Assembly: GCA_023511535.1 (NCBI GenBank)
Contig: JAIMBK010000007.1
Span: 1-64,000 of the forward strand
Origin: Armatimonadota bacterium
GTDB taxonomy: Bacteria; Bacillota; Desulfotomaculia; Desulfotomaculales; Nap2-2B
Reading direction: 5' to 3'
Length of the DNA: 64,000 nucleotides
A program made the position numbers and the translations under genes. The notes beneath the pieces are model-generated. The model did not search any database and was not told the origin of the DNA. It saw nothing but the letters and a program-made list of their open reading frames with translations. Below, piece by piece: positions 33,850 to 43,600 of the stretch (positions are counted from its first letter, which is position 1; each line of letters begins with the position of its first letter).

Positions 33850-34248
33850 TCAGTCTTCCCTGCTGGAAAATAAACTTCTCCTTTTAGCGCTGCCGCGAAA
33901 GCGATGCCGGCAACCCCGGCAACCCGGCATGACAAACCTTTTCCAGTGCAAACGGTCGTGCAGGTAAGCCCGGAAAACATCCTCCACTTCCCCGGTTACC
34001 CAGGGAATTACCTGAATGCCCCGGGCCAGCAACTGCTGGTGTAAAAAACCGCTGATCCCCCCGCAAATGAGTGTTCCCACGCCCAGTCCGGCCAGAAAGT
34101 CAGCCCGGAAAGGGGGCGGCACATAACCGATGGATATATCCTGGCGCCCGGCAATCTCTCCTCCCCGTAATTCCCAAAGAGCGATTTGCTGAGCCGTATC
34201 AAAAAGGGGGGACACCCGCGTTCCCCACCGGGTGATCGCAACTTTCAC
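33850..34248 (-). CDS. NifX-family protein with cysteine-containing C-terminal tail
   Basis: MKVAITRWGTRVSPLFDTAQQIALWEL...GTLICGGISGFLHQQLLARGIQVIPWVTGEVEDVFRAYL. Confidence 0.82.
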   Translation of the reverse strand: MKVAITRWGTRVSPLFDTAQQIALWELRGGEIAGRQDISIGYVPPPFRADFLAGLGVGTLICGGISGFLHQQLLARGIQVIPWVTGEVEDVFRAYLHDRLHWKRFVMPGCRGCRHRFRGSAKRRSLFSSRED

Positions 34249-34365
34249 GATCAGTACCTTCCTCGCCCGGAATTAATGCCTTGCTTGACGGCCGGGCCGC
34301 CTGCGGCCCGGCAGACCAGGCAAGCGCGCTTTTAGCCGCGCGGCAGCTTTGTTCACCGTCCGCCG

Positions 34366-34776
34366 CTAGTGGGCGCATCCTCCGCGGCTCCCTTTTCCCT
34401 CTCCGTGACGGCAGGCGCCGGTTCCATCCCCGTGACCATGGCCATGTTCGCACGTACTCGCGCCGGTCACCAGGCGGTTGGCCAGAAAATCTTCGACCAC
34501 TCTGTCTACGGCGCCGCTTACTCCCACCACGGGAACAATCCCCTGCCCGGCAAAGAGTTCCTGGGCGCGCTGGCCCATCCCGCCGGCAAGAATATGCGTA
34601 ACCCCCTTTTGGGCCAGGTAGCCGGGCAAAAACCCCGGCTGGTGACCCGGGTTGGGAATGATCGTTTTCTCATTGATTTTTCCGTCCGGACCGACTGTAA
34701 ACAAAACAAATTCCGCGCAATGCCCGAAATGGGCGGAAACAACACCCTGTTCGCTGGCTACGGCAATCTTCATCAA
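34366..34776 (-). CDS. NifX-family protein with His-rich C-terminal tail
   Basis: MKIAVASEQGVVSAHFGHCAEFVLFTV...LAGGMGQRAQELFAGQGIVPVVGVSGAVDRVVEDFL; tail CEHGHGHGDGTGACRHGEGKG. Confidence 0.88.
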   Translation of the reverse strand: MMKIAVASEQGVVSAHFGHCAEFVLFTVGPDGKINEKTIIPNPGHQPGFLPGYLAQKGVTHILAGGMGQRAQELFAGQGIVPVVGVSGAVDRVVEDFLANRLVTGASTCEHGHGHGDGTGACRHGEGKGSRGGCAH

Positions 34777-34841
34777 CCAGATACCTCCTTAACTTTCTTT
34801 TCACATGATCATTTTTCCAGTCTGCCGCTACTTTTATAACA

Positions 34842-34857
34842 TGCAATTTTCGTGCCA
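34842..34857 (-). promoter_or_regulatory. Sigma54 promoter (-24/-12)
   Basis: Minus strand TGGCACG-AAAA-TTGCA, consensus match 66 bp upstream of the NifX-like CDS start. Confidence 0.88.
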
Positions 34858-34909
34858 TAAACAAAAAGCCGGATTTTAACGGATTTTTTGTTCCAGAGGA
34901 AAGAAAAAA

Positions 34910-34955
34910 GGTGCAACATGCACCTATTTTCGAATTGTAAAATTGCATTTTGCAA
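34910..34955. promoter_or_regulatory. Candidate upstream activator sites for the sigma54-dependent regulator
   Basis: Two palindromes, GGTGCA-ACA-TGCACC (34910-34924) and TTGCA-TTT-TGCAA (34943-34955), sharing TGCA half-sites upstream of the sigma54 promoter. Confidence 0.55.
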
Positions 34956-35022
34956 CCCTGCCTGCACTTTAAGCTTTTATCCCGCCGGCAGTTTGTTTGT
35001 ACCGCCTGTTTTGCACCCCGGC

Positions 35023-36375
35023 CTACGGCCTTTTTTCCGGCGGCGCCTTTATCCCGTAGCGCTTCATTTTTCGCCAGAGCGTGGTTTTATCGATGCCCAG
35101 TTCGCGGGCGGTGGCCAGACGTTTGAAGTTGTGGCGGGCCAGCGCGTCGGAAATCACCTTTGCCTCAATTTCGGCCAGGGTTTGCCCGCCGGCCGGAACT
35201 ACCCCTGCCTTTAATGTTGCATTTTGCAAATAATCGGGCAGGTGCTCGGGCTCAATTATTCCTCCCCTGGCCAGAATAAAGGTGTGTTCAATAATATTTT
35301 CCAGTTCCCGGACGTTGCCGGGAAAATCGTGACGCATTAAAATGGCCAGCGCCTTTTCGGAAATTCCGGCGATATCTTTTCCCTTTAAGATATTGAAACG
35401 AGCAATGAAGTGTTCAACCAAAAGGGGGATATCTTCCCGGCGTTCGACCAGCCGGGGCAGACGCAACGTCAGGACGTTAATCCGGTAATACAGGTCACGG
35501 CGAAACAAACCCCTTTCGACCAGTTCCTCCAGATTTTTGTTGGTCGCCGCCAGCACCCGCACATCGGCCTTGACCGGCCTGGTGGCGCCCAGCGGCTCGT
35601 ATTCTTTTTCCTGCAGCACCCGCAATAGCTTGACCTGCAGGGCCGCCGAAATATCGCCAATCTCGTCCAGGAACAGGGTGCCGCCCTGGGCGCGCGCAAA
35701 ACGGCCGGGCTTGCTTTTTTTAGCGTCGGTAAAGGCGCCCGCTTCGTAACCGAACAGCTCCGCCTCCAGTAAAGTGTCGGGAAGGGCGGCACAATTTACG
35801 GCCACCAGGGGGCCGCTTGAGCGCGGGCTTAAATTGTGGATCGCTCTCGCCAGCAATTCTTTTCCGGAACCGGTGGGCCCTGTAATTAAAACCGTGCTGT
35901 CGCTTTGCGCTACATCCGGCAAAATTTTAAAAATCTGCTGCATCTGGTAATTTTTGCTGATGATATCAGCAAAAGTATACCTGCCGTGCAGTTCTTTGCG
36001 TAATTCCTCCACCAGACTTAAATCCCGGAAAGTTTCTACTCCGCCGATCACCTGCTTTTGCCCGTCTCTTAAAATACCCGTGCTGATACTGATCGGGATT
36101 CTTTTCCCCGCCGCATTCACCACGTAAATTGCTTTGTTCACCACCGGCCGCCCGGTTTCCAGGGTTTGCTTCAACGCACAATCCGTTTCGCAAATACTGG
36201 CCCGGAAAACCTCCCAGCAAAATCGTCCCAGGGCCTCTTGGCGGGAAATTCCGGTAATTTTCTCCGCCGCCTGGTTAAAAGAAGTCACCCGCCAATTGCG
36301 GTCCACCGTAAAAACACCGTCGGATATACTCTCCAGAATGATTTCAGTTGCCTCGATCGCGCTCTTCCTGCTCAT
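35023..36375 (-). CDS. Sigma54-interacting transcriptional regulator (PAS-AAA+-Fis)
   Basis: PAS region, GPTGSGKELLARAIH, GAFTDA, GGTLFLDEIGDIS, C-terminal Fis-type HTH (LATARELGIDKTTLWRKMKRYGI). Confidence 0.95.
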   Translation of the reverse strand: MSRKSAIEATEIILESISDGVFTVDRNWRVTSFNQAAEKITGISRQEALGRFCWEVFRASICETDCALKQTLETGRPVVNKAIYVVNAAGKRIPISISTGILRDGQKQVIGGVETFRDLSLVEELRKELHGRYTFADIISKNYQMQQIFKILPDVAQSDSTVLITGPTGSGKELLARAIHNLSPRSSGPLVAVNCAALPDTLLEAELFGYEAGAFTDAKKSKPGRFARAQGGTLFLDEIGDISAALQVKLLRVLQEKEYEPLGATRPVKADVRVLAATNKNLEELVERGLFRRDLYYRINVLTLRLPRLVERREDIPLLVEHFIARFNILKGKDIAGISEKALAILMRHDFPGNVRELENIIEHTFILARGGIIEPEHLPDYLQNATLKAGVVPAGGQTLAEIEAKVISDALARHNFKRLATARELGIDKTTLWRKMKRYGIKAPPEKRP

Positions 36376-36451
36376 TACGCCTCAACCTTTTTTTACAATA
36401 TATCATAACCATGTCCAGAAAACAATCCGTTAAAAAGTTTCCTTAAATTAC

Positions 36452-36480
36452 TTGACATATTTAAAAAACAAATATAAAAT
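36452..36480 (+). promoter_or_regulatory. Sigma70/A-type promoter for NifX-like gene
   Basis: TTGACA-N17-TAAAAT followed by gataatga. Confidence 0.7.
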
Positions 36481-36524
36481 GATAATGAACATAAGTCCGT
36501 TATAGAGCAAGGAGGTTCTTTTCA

Positions 36525-36896
36525 GTGAAAGTTGCTATCTGCGCGCAGGGCAACAGCCATACCGCCCCCCTCGACCCCCGCTTCGGAAGATGCGGCTTTT
36601 TTGCCATCGTCGATACGACCCAAAATAAATGGGAATTTATCCCCAATCCAGGCGCCACCAGTGGCGGCGGAGCCGGCATCCAGGCCGCCCAGGAACTTGC
36701 CAAAAGGGGAGTCAAGGCAATCGTTACCGGCCGGGTGGGACCAAATGCAATGGCCGTGCTGCAGTCGGCTGGAATCGAAGTGTACACCGCCGTGGGGGAA
36801 ACGGTTCAAGAAGCGTACCAAAATTTTCAAAACAAGAACACAACGCCTTTAGAAAAAGCCAACGCTCCTTCCCACGCCGGGATTAAGCAAAAGTAG
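36525..36896 (+). CDS. NifX-family protein
   Basis: MKVAICAQGNSHTAPLDPRFGRCGFFAIVD...GIQAAQELAKRGVKAIVTGRVGPNAMAVLQSAGIEVY. Confidence 0.88.
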   Translation: MKVAICAQGNSHTAPLDPRFGRCGFFAIVDTTQNKWEFIPNPGATSGGGAGIQAAQELAKRGVKAIVTGRVGPNAMAVLQSAGIEVYTAVGETVQEAYQNFQNKNTTPLEKANAPSHAGIKQK

Positions 36897-36918
36897 GGAA
36901 AGGCAGGGATTTCACCTC

Positions 36919-37764
36919 ATGATGATTGCCGTTGCCAGCGGCAAAGGCGGCACCGGCAAGACCACGGTAGCCGTCAGTCTGGCGCTGGCTTTGGCCGACC
37001 GGCAGAAAATCCAGTACCTGGATTGCGACGTGGAGGAACCCAACGGTCATATCTTATTGAAACCGCGACTGCAGAAAAAAACACCGGTAACTGTTCCGGT
37101 CCCCCGGCTCGATCAGGCAAAATGTACCTTTTGCGGGCGTTGTGCGCAAATTTGCGCCTATCACGCGCTGGCCGTTTTACCGGCAAGCGTGCTGATCTTT
37201 CCGGAGATGTGCCATAACTGCGGCGGCTGCTGGTATTTCTGCCCGGAAAAAGCGCTTACTCCTGCTCCCCGGGAAATCGGCCAGATCGAGGAAGGAGGGG
37301 TGGGCGGAATAGAATTTGTGCACGGGCGCCTGAATGTAGGCGTGGCCATCAGTCCCCCCCTGATCCGGGCCGTCAAAGAGCGCCGCAGAAAAGATGTTCC
37401 GGCCATCGTCGATGCGCCCCCGGGAACGTCCTGCCCGGTAATCGAAGCAGTCTCGGGCGTTGACTTTTGCTTGCTGGTGACCGAACCCACCCCTTTCGGA
37501 CTGCACGATCTGGAGCTGGCGGCCGAAATGACCAAAGAATTAGGGATTCCGGGGGGAGTTGTGGTCAACCGCTCCGCTGGACACGATCAAGAAGTAGAAA
37601 AGTTCTGCCGGGATAAAAACCTTCCGCTGCTGCTTAAGATCCCCCTGGATCGCGAAGTGGCCGCGGCGTACTCCCGGGGGTGGCCTCCCTTGACCGTGCG
37701 CCCCCGGTGGAAAGAAGATTTTTTAACCCTTTGGGAAAAATGCCGGGAGGTGGCCCGCCCGTGA
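36919..37764 (+). CDS. MinD-superfamily P-loop ATPase with ferredoxin insert
   Basis: VASGKGGTGKTTVAVSLALAL, CTFCGRCAQICAYHAL, CHNCGGCWYFCPEKAL, VDAPPGTSCPVIEAV. Confidence 0.93.
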   Translation: MMIAVASGKGGTGKTTVAVSLALALADRQKIQYLDCDVEEPNGHILLKPRLQKKTPVTVPVPRLDQAKCTFCGRCAQICAYHALAVLPASVLIFPEMCHNCGGCWYFCPEKALTPAPREIGQIEEGGVGGIEFVHGRLNVGVAISPPLIRAVKERRRKDVPAIVDAPPGTSCPVIEAVSGVDFCLLVTEPTPFGLHDLELAAEMTKELGIPGGVVVNRSAGHDQEVEKFCRDKNLPLLLKIPLDREVAAAYSRGWPPLTVRPRWKEDFLTLWEKCREVARP

Positions 37765-38618
37765 AAGAACTGGTCATCATCAGCGGCAAGGGCGGCACCG
37801 GCAAGACCTCCCTGGCCGGCGCCTTAGCCGTGCTGGCCGGGAACAAAGTGCTGGTGGACTGCGACGTGGACGCGGCAAATTTACACCTTCTCCTGAACCC
37901 CCGGGTAGAAAAAGAAGAGCCTTTTTACGGCCTTCCCAAAGCAGTAATCGACCGCGAGCAATGCCTGGAATGTGAGCTCTGTATGGAGCTCTGTCAATTT
38001 GGCGCCATCCGCAATTTTACCGTGAGTGAGCTGGCCTGCGAAGGGTGCGGCGTATGTTTTCACGCCTGCCCCGACCGGGCAATCCGCATGGTCGAGCACC
38101 AGGCGGGGCGGCTTTACGTTTCCAGCACCCGTTACGGTCCTCTGGTCCACGCCCAACTGGGCATCGCCGAGGGAAATTCGGGCAAGCTGGTCAGCGCCGT
38201 CCGCCAGCGGGCAAAAGAAATAGCCGAAAAAGAAGGTTACGGATTGATCATCACGGACGGCCCGCCGGGGATCGGCTGCCCGGTGATCGCCTGTCTTTCG
38301 GGGGCAGACGTGGTTTTGGTGGTAACCGAGCCAACTTTATCGGGACGGCATGATCTGGAACGGGTTCTCCGGCTGGTCGAACACTTTCAAGAAAAGGCAG
38401 CCGTTTGCGTCAATAAATGGGATTTAAGCCCGGAAAATACCCGGGAAATTGAAAATTTTTGCCGCCAAAAAGAAATTGCCTTGATCGGAAAAATACCCTA
38501 TGATCCGGCCGTAAACGAAGCCGTCCGCCAAAAAGTACCGGTAGTCCTACATAATTCCGGTGCGGCCGGGGAAGAGATCGTTAACCTGTGGGATAATCTG
38601 GTGAAAATGTTATCTTGA
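37761..38618 (+). CDS. MinD-superfamily P-loop ATPase with ferredoxin insert (second copy)
   Basis: VIISGKGGTGKTSLAGALA, CLECELCMELCQFGAI, CEGCGVCFHACPDRAI, DGPPGIGCPVIACL; GTGA overlap with upstream stop. Confidence 0.93.
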   Translation: MKELVIISGKGGTGKTSLAGALAVLAGNKVLVDCDVDAANLHLLLNPRVEKEEPFYGLPKAVIDREQCLECELCMELCQFGAIRNFTVSELACEGCGVCFHACPDRAIRMVEHQAGRLYVSSTRYGPLVHAQLGIAEGNSGKLVSAVRQRAKEIAEKEGYGLIITDGPPGIGCPVIACLSGADVVLVVTEPTLSGRHDLERVLRLVEHFQEKAAVCVNKWDLSPENTREIENFCRQKEIALIGKIPYDPAVNEAVRQKVPVVLHNSGAAGEEIVNLWDNLVKMLS

Positions 38619-38640
38619 TCAAAAACAGGGGGGATGAAAA

Positions 38641-38919
38641 ATGCCGATTTATGAATATAAATGCCAGAACTGCGGTAACCGGTTCGAAGTTTTGCAGGGC
38701 GTAGGCGAAAAACCACCCGGGACGGAGCCGCTTTGCTGCCCCCGGTGCAAAGGGACGGCCCTGACCAGGGTGATGTCGGCGGCGTTCACCCCCCAAAGCA
38801 AGTTCCGGGACTCCGGCCCCGGCCCTTCCGGTTGCACCGGGGACGAAAAAGACGGCGGTCCCCCCGGAGAATCCGGCGGCAACTGGCCGGATAACGACGA
38901 TTACGTAAAGTTGCCCTGA
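38641..38919 (+). CDS. FmdB-type zinc ribbon protein
   Basis: MPIYEYKCQNCGNRFEVLQGVGEKP...CPRCKGTALTRVMS. Confidence 0.9.
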   Translation: MPIYEYKCQNCGNRFEVLQGVGEKPPGTEPLCCPRCKGTALTRVMSAAFTPQSKFRDSGPGPSGCTGDEKDGGPPGESGGNWPDNDDYVKLP

Positions 38920-39050
38920 AAATACCTTCGCCAATCCTTTGCCGGGGCGTGTTTGCAGCATGGGTGTCTACCTTGTGGAGAGTAACTCCTTTTTATTCCA
39001 TGTCTGGAAGGCAGGAAAAAGAAAATTCCGGTGGATTACATTTAAGTCAG

Positions 39051-39079
39051 GCCGGTGTTTCTCAAAACACTGGCTTTTT
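39051..39079 (+). terminator. Rho-independent terminator
   Basis: gccggtgttt-ctca-aaacactggc-ttttt. Confidence 0.8.
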
Positions 39080-39153
39080 ACTTTTGGTATTGAAAAACAG
39101 AAATATTTGTAATAAACTATTTAAGAGATTTATTGTATGAAAGGAATAAAAGC

Positions 39154-39705
39154 ATGATCAACCTGACGAATCTGGATCACGAATTTTCTTCCCTGGTCAA
39201 AGAAAAAAGCGGCCAGTCCATTGAGTTGTGCTTCCAGTGCCAGAAATGCGCTTCCGGGTGCCCAATGGGGGAGCTTACTGACTACTACCCGCATCAAATC
39301 ATCAGGATGGTGCAATTTGGAATGCGGGAGCGCGTTCTGCAAAGCAAGGCGATCTGGCTCTGCCTGAGCTGTGAAGCCTGCTCAGTTCGCTGCCCGAACG
39401 AGATCAAAATCCCAGCGGTAATGGACGTCTTACGGGCAATGGCCGAAACAAAAACTTCCGGGCGGGAGAAAAACGCGCCTGTTTTCCATAAAATCTTTCT
39501 CAATTCCATAAAATCCAGCGGCCGGGTGCACGAGGCGGTAATGATGGTTAAATACAAGCTGAAAACCGGTGATTTATTTTCCGATATTCCCCTGGGACTG
39601 CGCATGTTCCGGAAGGGAAAACTACCTCTGATCAGCAAAGGGGTAAAAAACAAGCGGGAAATTAAAAAGATATTTAACAGGGTAGAACAAAAGTATAGTG
39701 AATAA
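39154..39705 (+). CDS. hdrC: Heterodisulfide reductase subunit C-like
   Basis: CFQCQKCASGCPMGE, CLSCEACSVRCPNEI. Confidence 0.88.
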   Translation: MINLTNLDHEFSSLVKEKSGQSIELCFQCQKCASGCPMGELTDYYPHQIIRMVQFGMRERVLQSKAIWLCLSCEACSVRCPNEIKIPAVMDVLRAMAETKTSGREKNAPVFHKIFLNSIKSSGRVHEAVMMVKYKLKTGDLFSDIPLGLRMFRKGKLPLISKGVKNKREIKKIFNRVEQKYSE

Positions 39706-39730
39706 AAAGAAGTAGGAAGGGAGAGGAAAA

Positions 39731-40582
39731 ATGCGTTTTTTTTATTACCCGGGCTGTTCTCTGGAAGCCACCGCCAGAGAATATGACCATTCCGCCCGCT
39801 CGGTATGCCGCAACCTGGAAATTGAGCTGGCGGAAAGCAAGGACTGGTGCTGCTGTGGCGCCACTTCCGCGCACAGCTTAAACCACCTTCTTTCCATCGC
39901 TCTGCCCGCCCGCAACATTGCCCTCGCCCAGGAAGCGGGAGCCGACATCGTCGCCCCCTGTTCAGCATGTTTCAACCACCTGAAAAGGGCCGACAAAACC
40001 TTACGCGAAAATGAAAAAGTCCGCCGCGAAGTAGAAGAGATTGTCGAATTTAAATACACCGGAGCAATCAACATTTATTCCCTTTTAGAAGCTTTGGTCA
40101 ATATCTACGGTCTGGAACAAATCGCCGCCCGGGTAAAAAAACCGTTAAACGGCTTGAAAGTGGCCTGTTACTACGGCTGTATGCTGGTGCGCCCGCCCGA
40201 AATAACCAATTTCGACCGGCCGGAAAATCCGGTTACCATGGATCAGTTAATGAGCAGACTGGGCGCCGAACCAAAGTTATGGTCCTACAAAACGGAGTGT
40301 TGCGGAGCCCACCAGGGGATCGTGAACGAAAAGTTCACCACCCGCCTGGTGAATACGTTGCTGGAAATGGCCGTGGAGGCCGGGGCGCAGGCATTGGTTA
40401 CCAGCTGCCCGTTGTGCCAGGCCAACATAGAGATGCGCCGGAACCGCACGTGTACGCTTCCGTCTTTTTACTTTACCGAGCTGATGGAAATCGCCCTGGG
40501 CGTTCCCGTGCAAAAAATCTGGTTCAAAAAGCATCTGATCAATCCGCTCCCTCTGCTGGAATCGCTTTCCCTGGTAGGTTAA
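39731..40582 (+). CDS. hdrB: Heterodisulfide reductase subunit B-like
   Basis: YYPGCSLEATAREYD, WCCCGATSAH, CSACFNHLKRAD, YYGCMLVRP, CCGAHQGIV, CPLCQANIEMR. Confidence 0.93.
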   Translation: MRFFYYPGCSLEATAREYDHSARSVCRNLEIELAESKDWCCCGATSAHSLNHLLSIALPARNIALAQEAGADIVAPCSACFNHLKRADKTLRENEKVRREVEEIVEFKYTGAINIYSLLEALVNIYGLEQIAARVKKPLNGLKVACYYGCMLVRPPEITNFDRPENPVTMDQLMSRLGAEPKLWSYKTECCGAHQGIVNEKFTTRLVNTLLEMAVEAGAQALVTSCPLCQANIEMRRNRTCTLPSFYFTELMEIALGVPVQKIWFKKHLINPLPLLESLSLVG

Positions 40583-40621
40583 AGCAACCGGCAAAACTTT
40601 GGTAGATGGAGGGTAACTTCC

Positions 40622-43600
40622 TTGTTAAACGTTGCCAAAGATCATCCCGTGGGTGCCGTGATGGTGGTGGGCGCAGGGATCAGCGGCATTCAATCGGCCC
40701 TGGACCTTGCCGAAAGCGGTTTTAAAGTTTACCTGGTGGAAAAGTCGCCGGCCATCGGGGGAACCATGCCCATGCTGGACAAGACTTTTCCCACTAACGA
40801 TTGCTCGATGTGCATCCTTTCCCCCAAACTTGTCGAGTGCGGACGCCACCGCAATATTGAGGTGCTTACCCAAACGGAAGTAGTCGACCTCCGGGGCGAG
40901 CCGGGGAACTTTGTAGTTACCGTCAAAAAACACCCCCGTTTTGTCGATCTTAAGAAATGCCTGAGCTGCGGCTCCTGCGCCGAAGAATGCCCGGAGGAGG
41001 TACCCTGCGAATTCAACCAGGGGTTGGGCGTCCGGAAGGTAATTTACAAACCGTACGCCCAGGCCTTCCCCAATGCCTACGTAATCGACAAAGAACATTG
41101 TCTGGAATGCCTGGCCTGCGTGGAGGCCTGTCCGGCAAACGCCATTGACCATGAGATGGAGGAGGAAACTCTCGAAATACCGGTCGGCGCACTGATTATT
41201 AACCCGGGGTTCACCCTGGTGGAACCGTCTTTACGGGGCGAGTACGGTTATGGCATTTACGATAATGTGATCACCAGCCTGCAGTTCGAACGCATGTTAA
41301 GTGCTTCGGGCCCATTCCAGGGGCACATCCAGAGGCCTTCGGACGGTACCGTACCGAAAAAGATCGCCTTTATCCAGTGTGTCGGTTCCCGGGACATTTC
41401 CATCGGGAACGGCTACTGCTCCGGAGTCTGCTGCATGTACGCCACTAAAGAGGCAATCATCGCCAAAGAGCACGAGCCGGATGTGGAGGTTACGATTTTT
41501 TACATCGATCTTCGCGCTTACGGTAAAGATTTTGAAAAGTACTACCAGCGGGCTCAAGAAAACTATCAGGTCCGCTACGTCCGGGCAATGATCTCTTCGG
41601 TAAAAGAATTGCAGCAGACAAAAGACTTGCGCCTGCGCTACCGGAACGAAAAAGGACAGCTTACCGAGGAAGATTTCAGTCTGGTTGTTCTCTCCGTCGG
41701 CTTAAGACCGGCGGAGGACGCCGCGCGTTTGAGCGCTGTGCTGGACATAAAATTAAACGGATATAACTTCTGCCAGCCGGAAGAATTAAGCGGGGTGGGG
41801 GGCTCACGCCCGGGCGTTTTTGTCTCCGGCGCCTTCGGGGGGCCGAAGGACATTCCCGAAACGGTTATGCAGGCCAGCGCGGCAGCGGCAGACGCGGCTA
41901 CCCTGCTGGCCGCGGGGCGAAACACACTGGTGACGGAAAAGACTTACCCGCCCGAAAGGGACGTTCACAACGAGGAGCCCCGGATTGGGGTTTTCGTCTG
42001 CCACTGCGGGATCAATATCGGCAGCGTGGTAGACGTGCCGGCAGTGACCCAGGCAGCTAAAAAGCTGCCCTACGTCGTTCACGCGCAGGATTACCTCTAC
42101 GCCTGCGCCCAGGACAGTCAGTCGGCGATGAAAGAAATCATCGCCGAAAAAGGATTAAACCGCGTGGTGGTGGCTTCCTGCAGCCCGCGTACGCACCGGC
42201 CGCTTTTCCAGGAAACCATGCGCGAAGCGGGACTAAACCGCCACCTTTTCGAAATGGCCAATATCCGTGACCAGTGCTCCTGGGTCCACATGAACGAGCC
42301 GGCAAAGGCTACAGAAAAGGCCATCGACCTGGTCAGGGCGGCTGTCAGCAAGGCGGCGCGCCTAACTCCCATCGCGACGCAGGAAACTGCAGTAACCAAA
42401 GCTGCTCTGGTTATCGGCGGCGGAGTGGCGGGATTAACCGCAGCACTGGAAATAGCCCGGCAAGGCTACCGGGTTGACCTGGTGGAAAAAAGCAACCGGC
42501 TGGGCGGAACGGCCGAACGGCTCAAAAACGGATTACAGGGTGAAAATGTGGCTGGTTTTTTAGCGGAGTTAATCAAAAACGTGACCAATCACCCGCTGAT
42601 CAACGTCCACCTTGCCGCCGAAATTACCGAAGTGGCCGGCCATACCGGCAACTTCACCAGTAAACTAAATAGCGGTGAAGAAATCAGGCACGGGGTAGCC
42701 ATTATCGCCATCGGCGGCAGGGAAGCGCAGCCGGCGGAGTACCTGTACGGCCAGGACGAGCGGGTGCTGACCCAAATGGAACTGGAGGAGTTTCTCGCCG
42801 GCGCCGGTGACCGGCTGAAAAATTTAAAAAACGTGGTTTTCATTCAGTGCGTGGGTTCGCGCGAAGAGGACCGCCCGTACTGCAGCCGGATTTGCTGCAG
42901 CAAAACTATTAAACTTGCCCTGGCGCTGAAAAGGATAAACCCGCAAGTGAACATCTTTGTCCTCTACCGCGACATTCGCACTTATGGTTTTTTCGAAGAC
43001 CTGTACCGCGAAGCGCGCCGGCAGGGAGTTATCTTTATCCGCTACGAAAAAGAACACAAGCCGCAAGTGAAAAAAACCGGCTTAAACGGGCTTTCCCGGT
43101 TGCAGGTAACCCTTCGTGAGCCCGTTTTGAACGAGGAAGTCGAAATTGAGGCCGACCTGCTGGTCCTGGCGCCGCCGATTCTGGCCCCCGCGGACAATCA
43201 AAAAATCTCCCAGCTTTACAAGCTGCCTTTAAATGCCGACGGCTTCTTCCTGGAAGCCCATATGAAATTGCGGCCGGTGGATTTCCCCGCCGACGGAATT
43301 TACCTGTGCGGCCTCGCCCACGGCCCTAAAAACCTCGAGGAAAGCATTACCCAGGCCAAGGCGGCGGCCGGGCGGGCGCTCCCCATTTTAAGCCGTGAAA
43401 AGCTGGAAACGAAAGGCGTAACAGCCGTTGTCTTTCCTGAAAAGTGTGCGGCCTGCCTCACTTGCGTCCGCCTTTGCCCGTTTAACGCACCGCGGATCAA
43501 CCCGCACACCCATAAGGCGGAGATTGAGGCGGTCCAGTGTCAGGGCTGCGGCACCTGCGCCGGAGAGTGCCCCAATAAGGCGATCCTCCTTCAGGGATAC

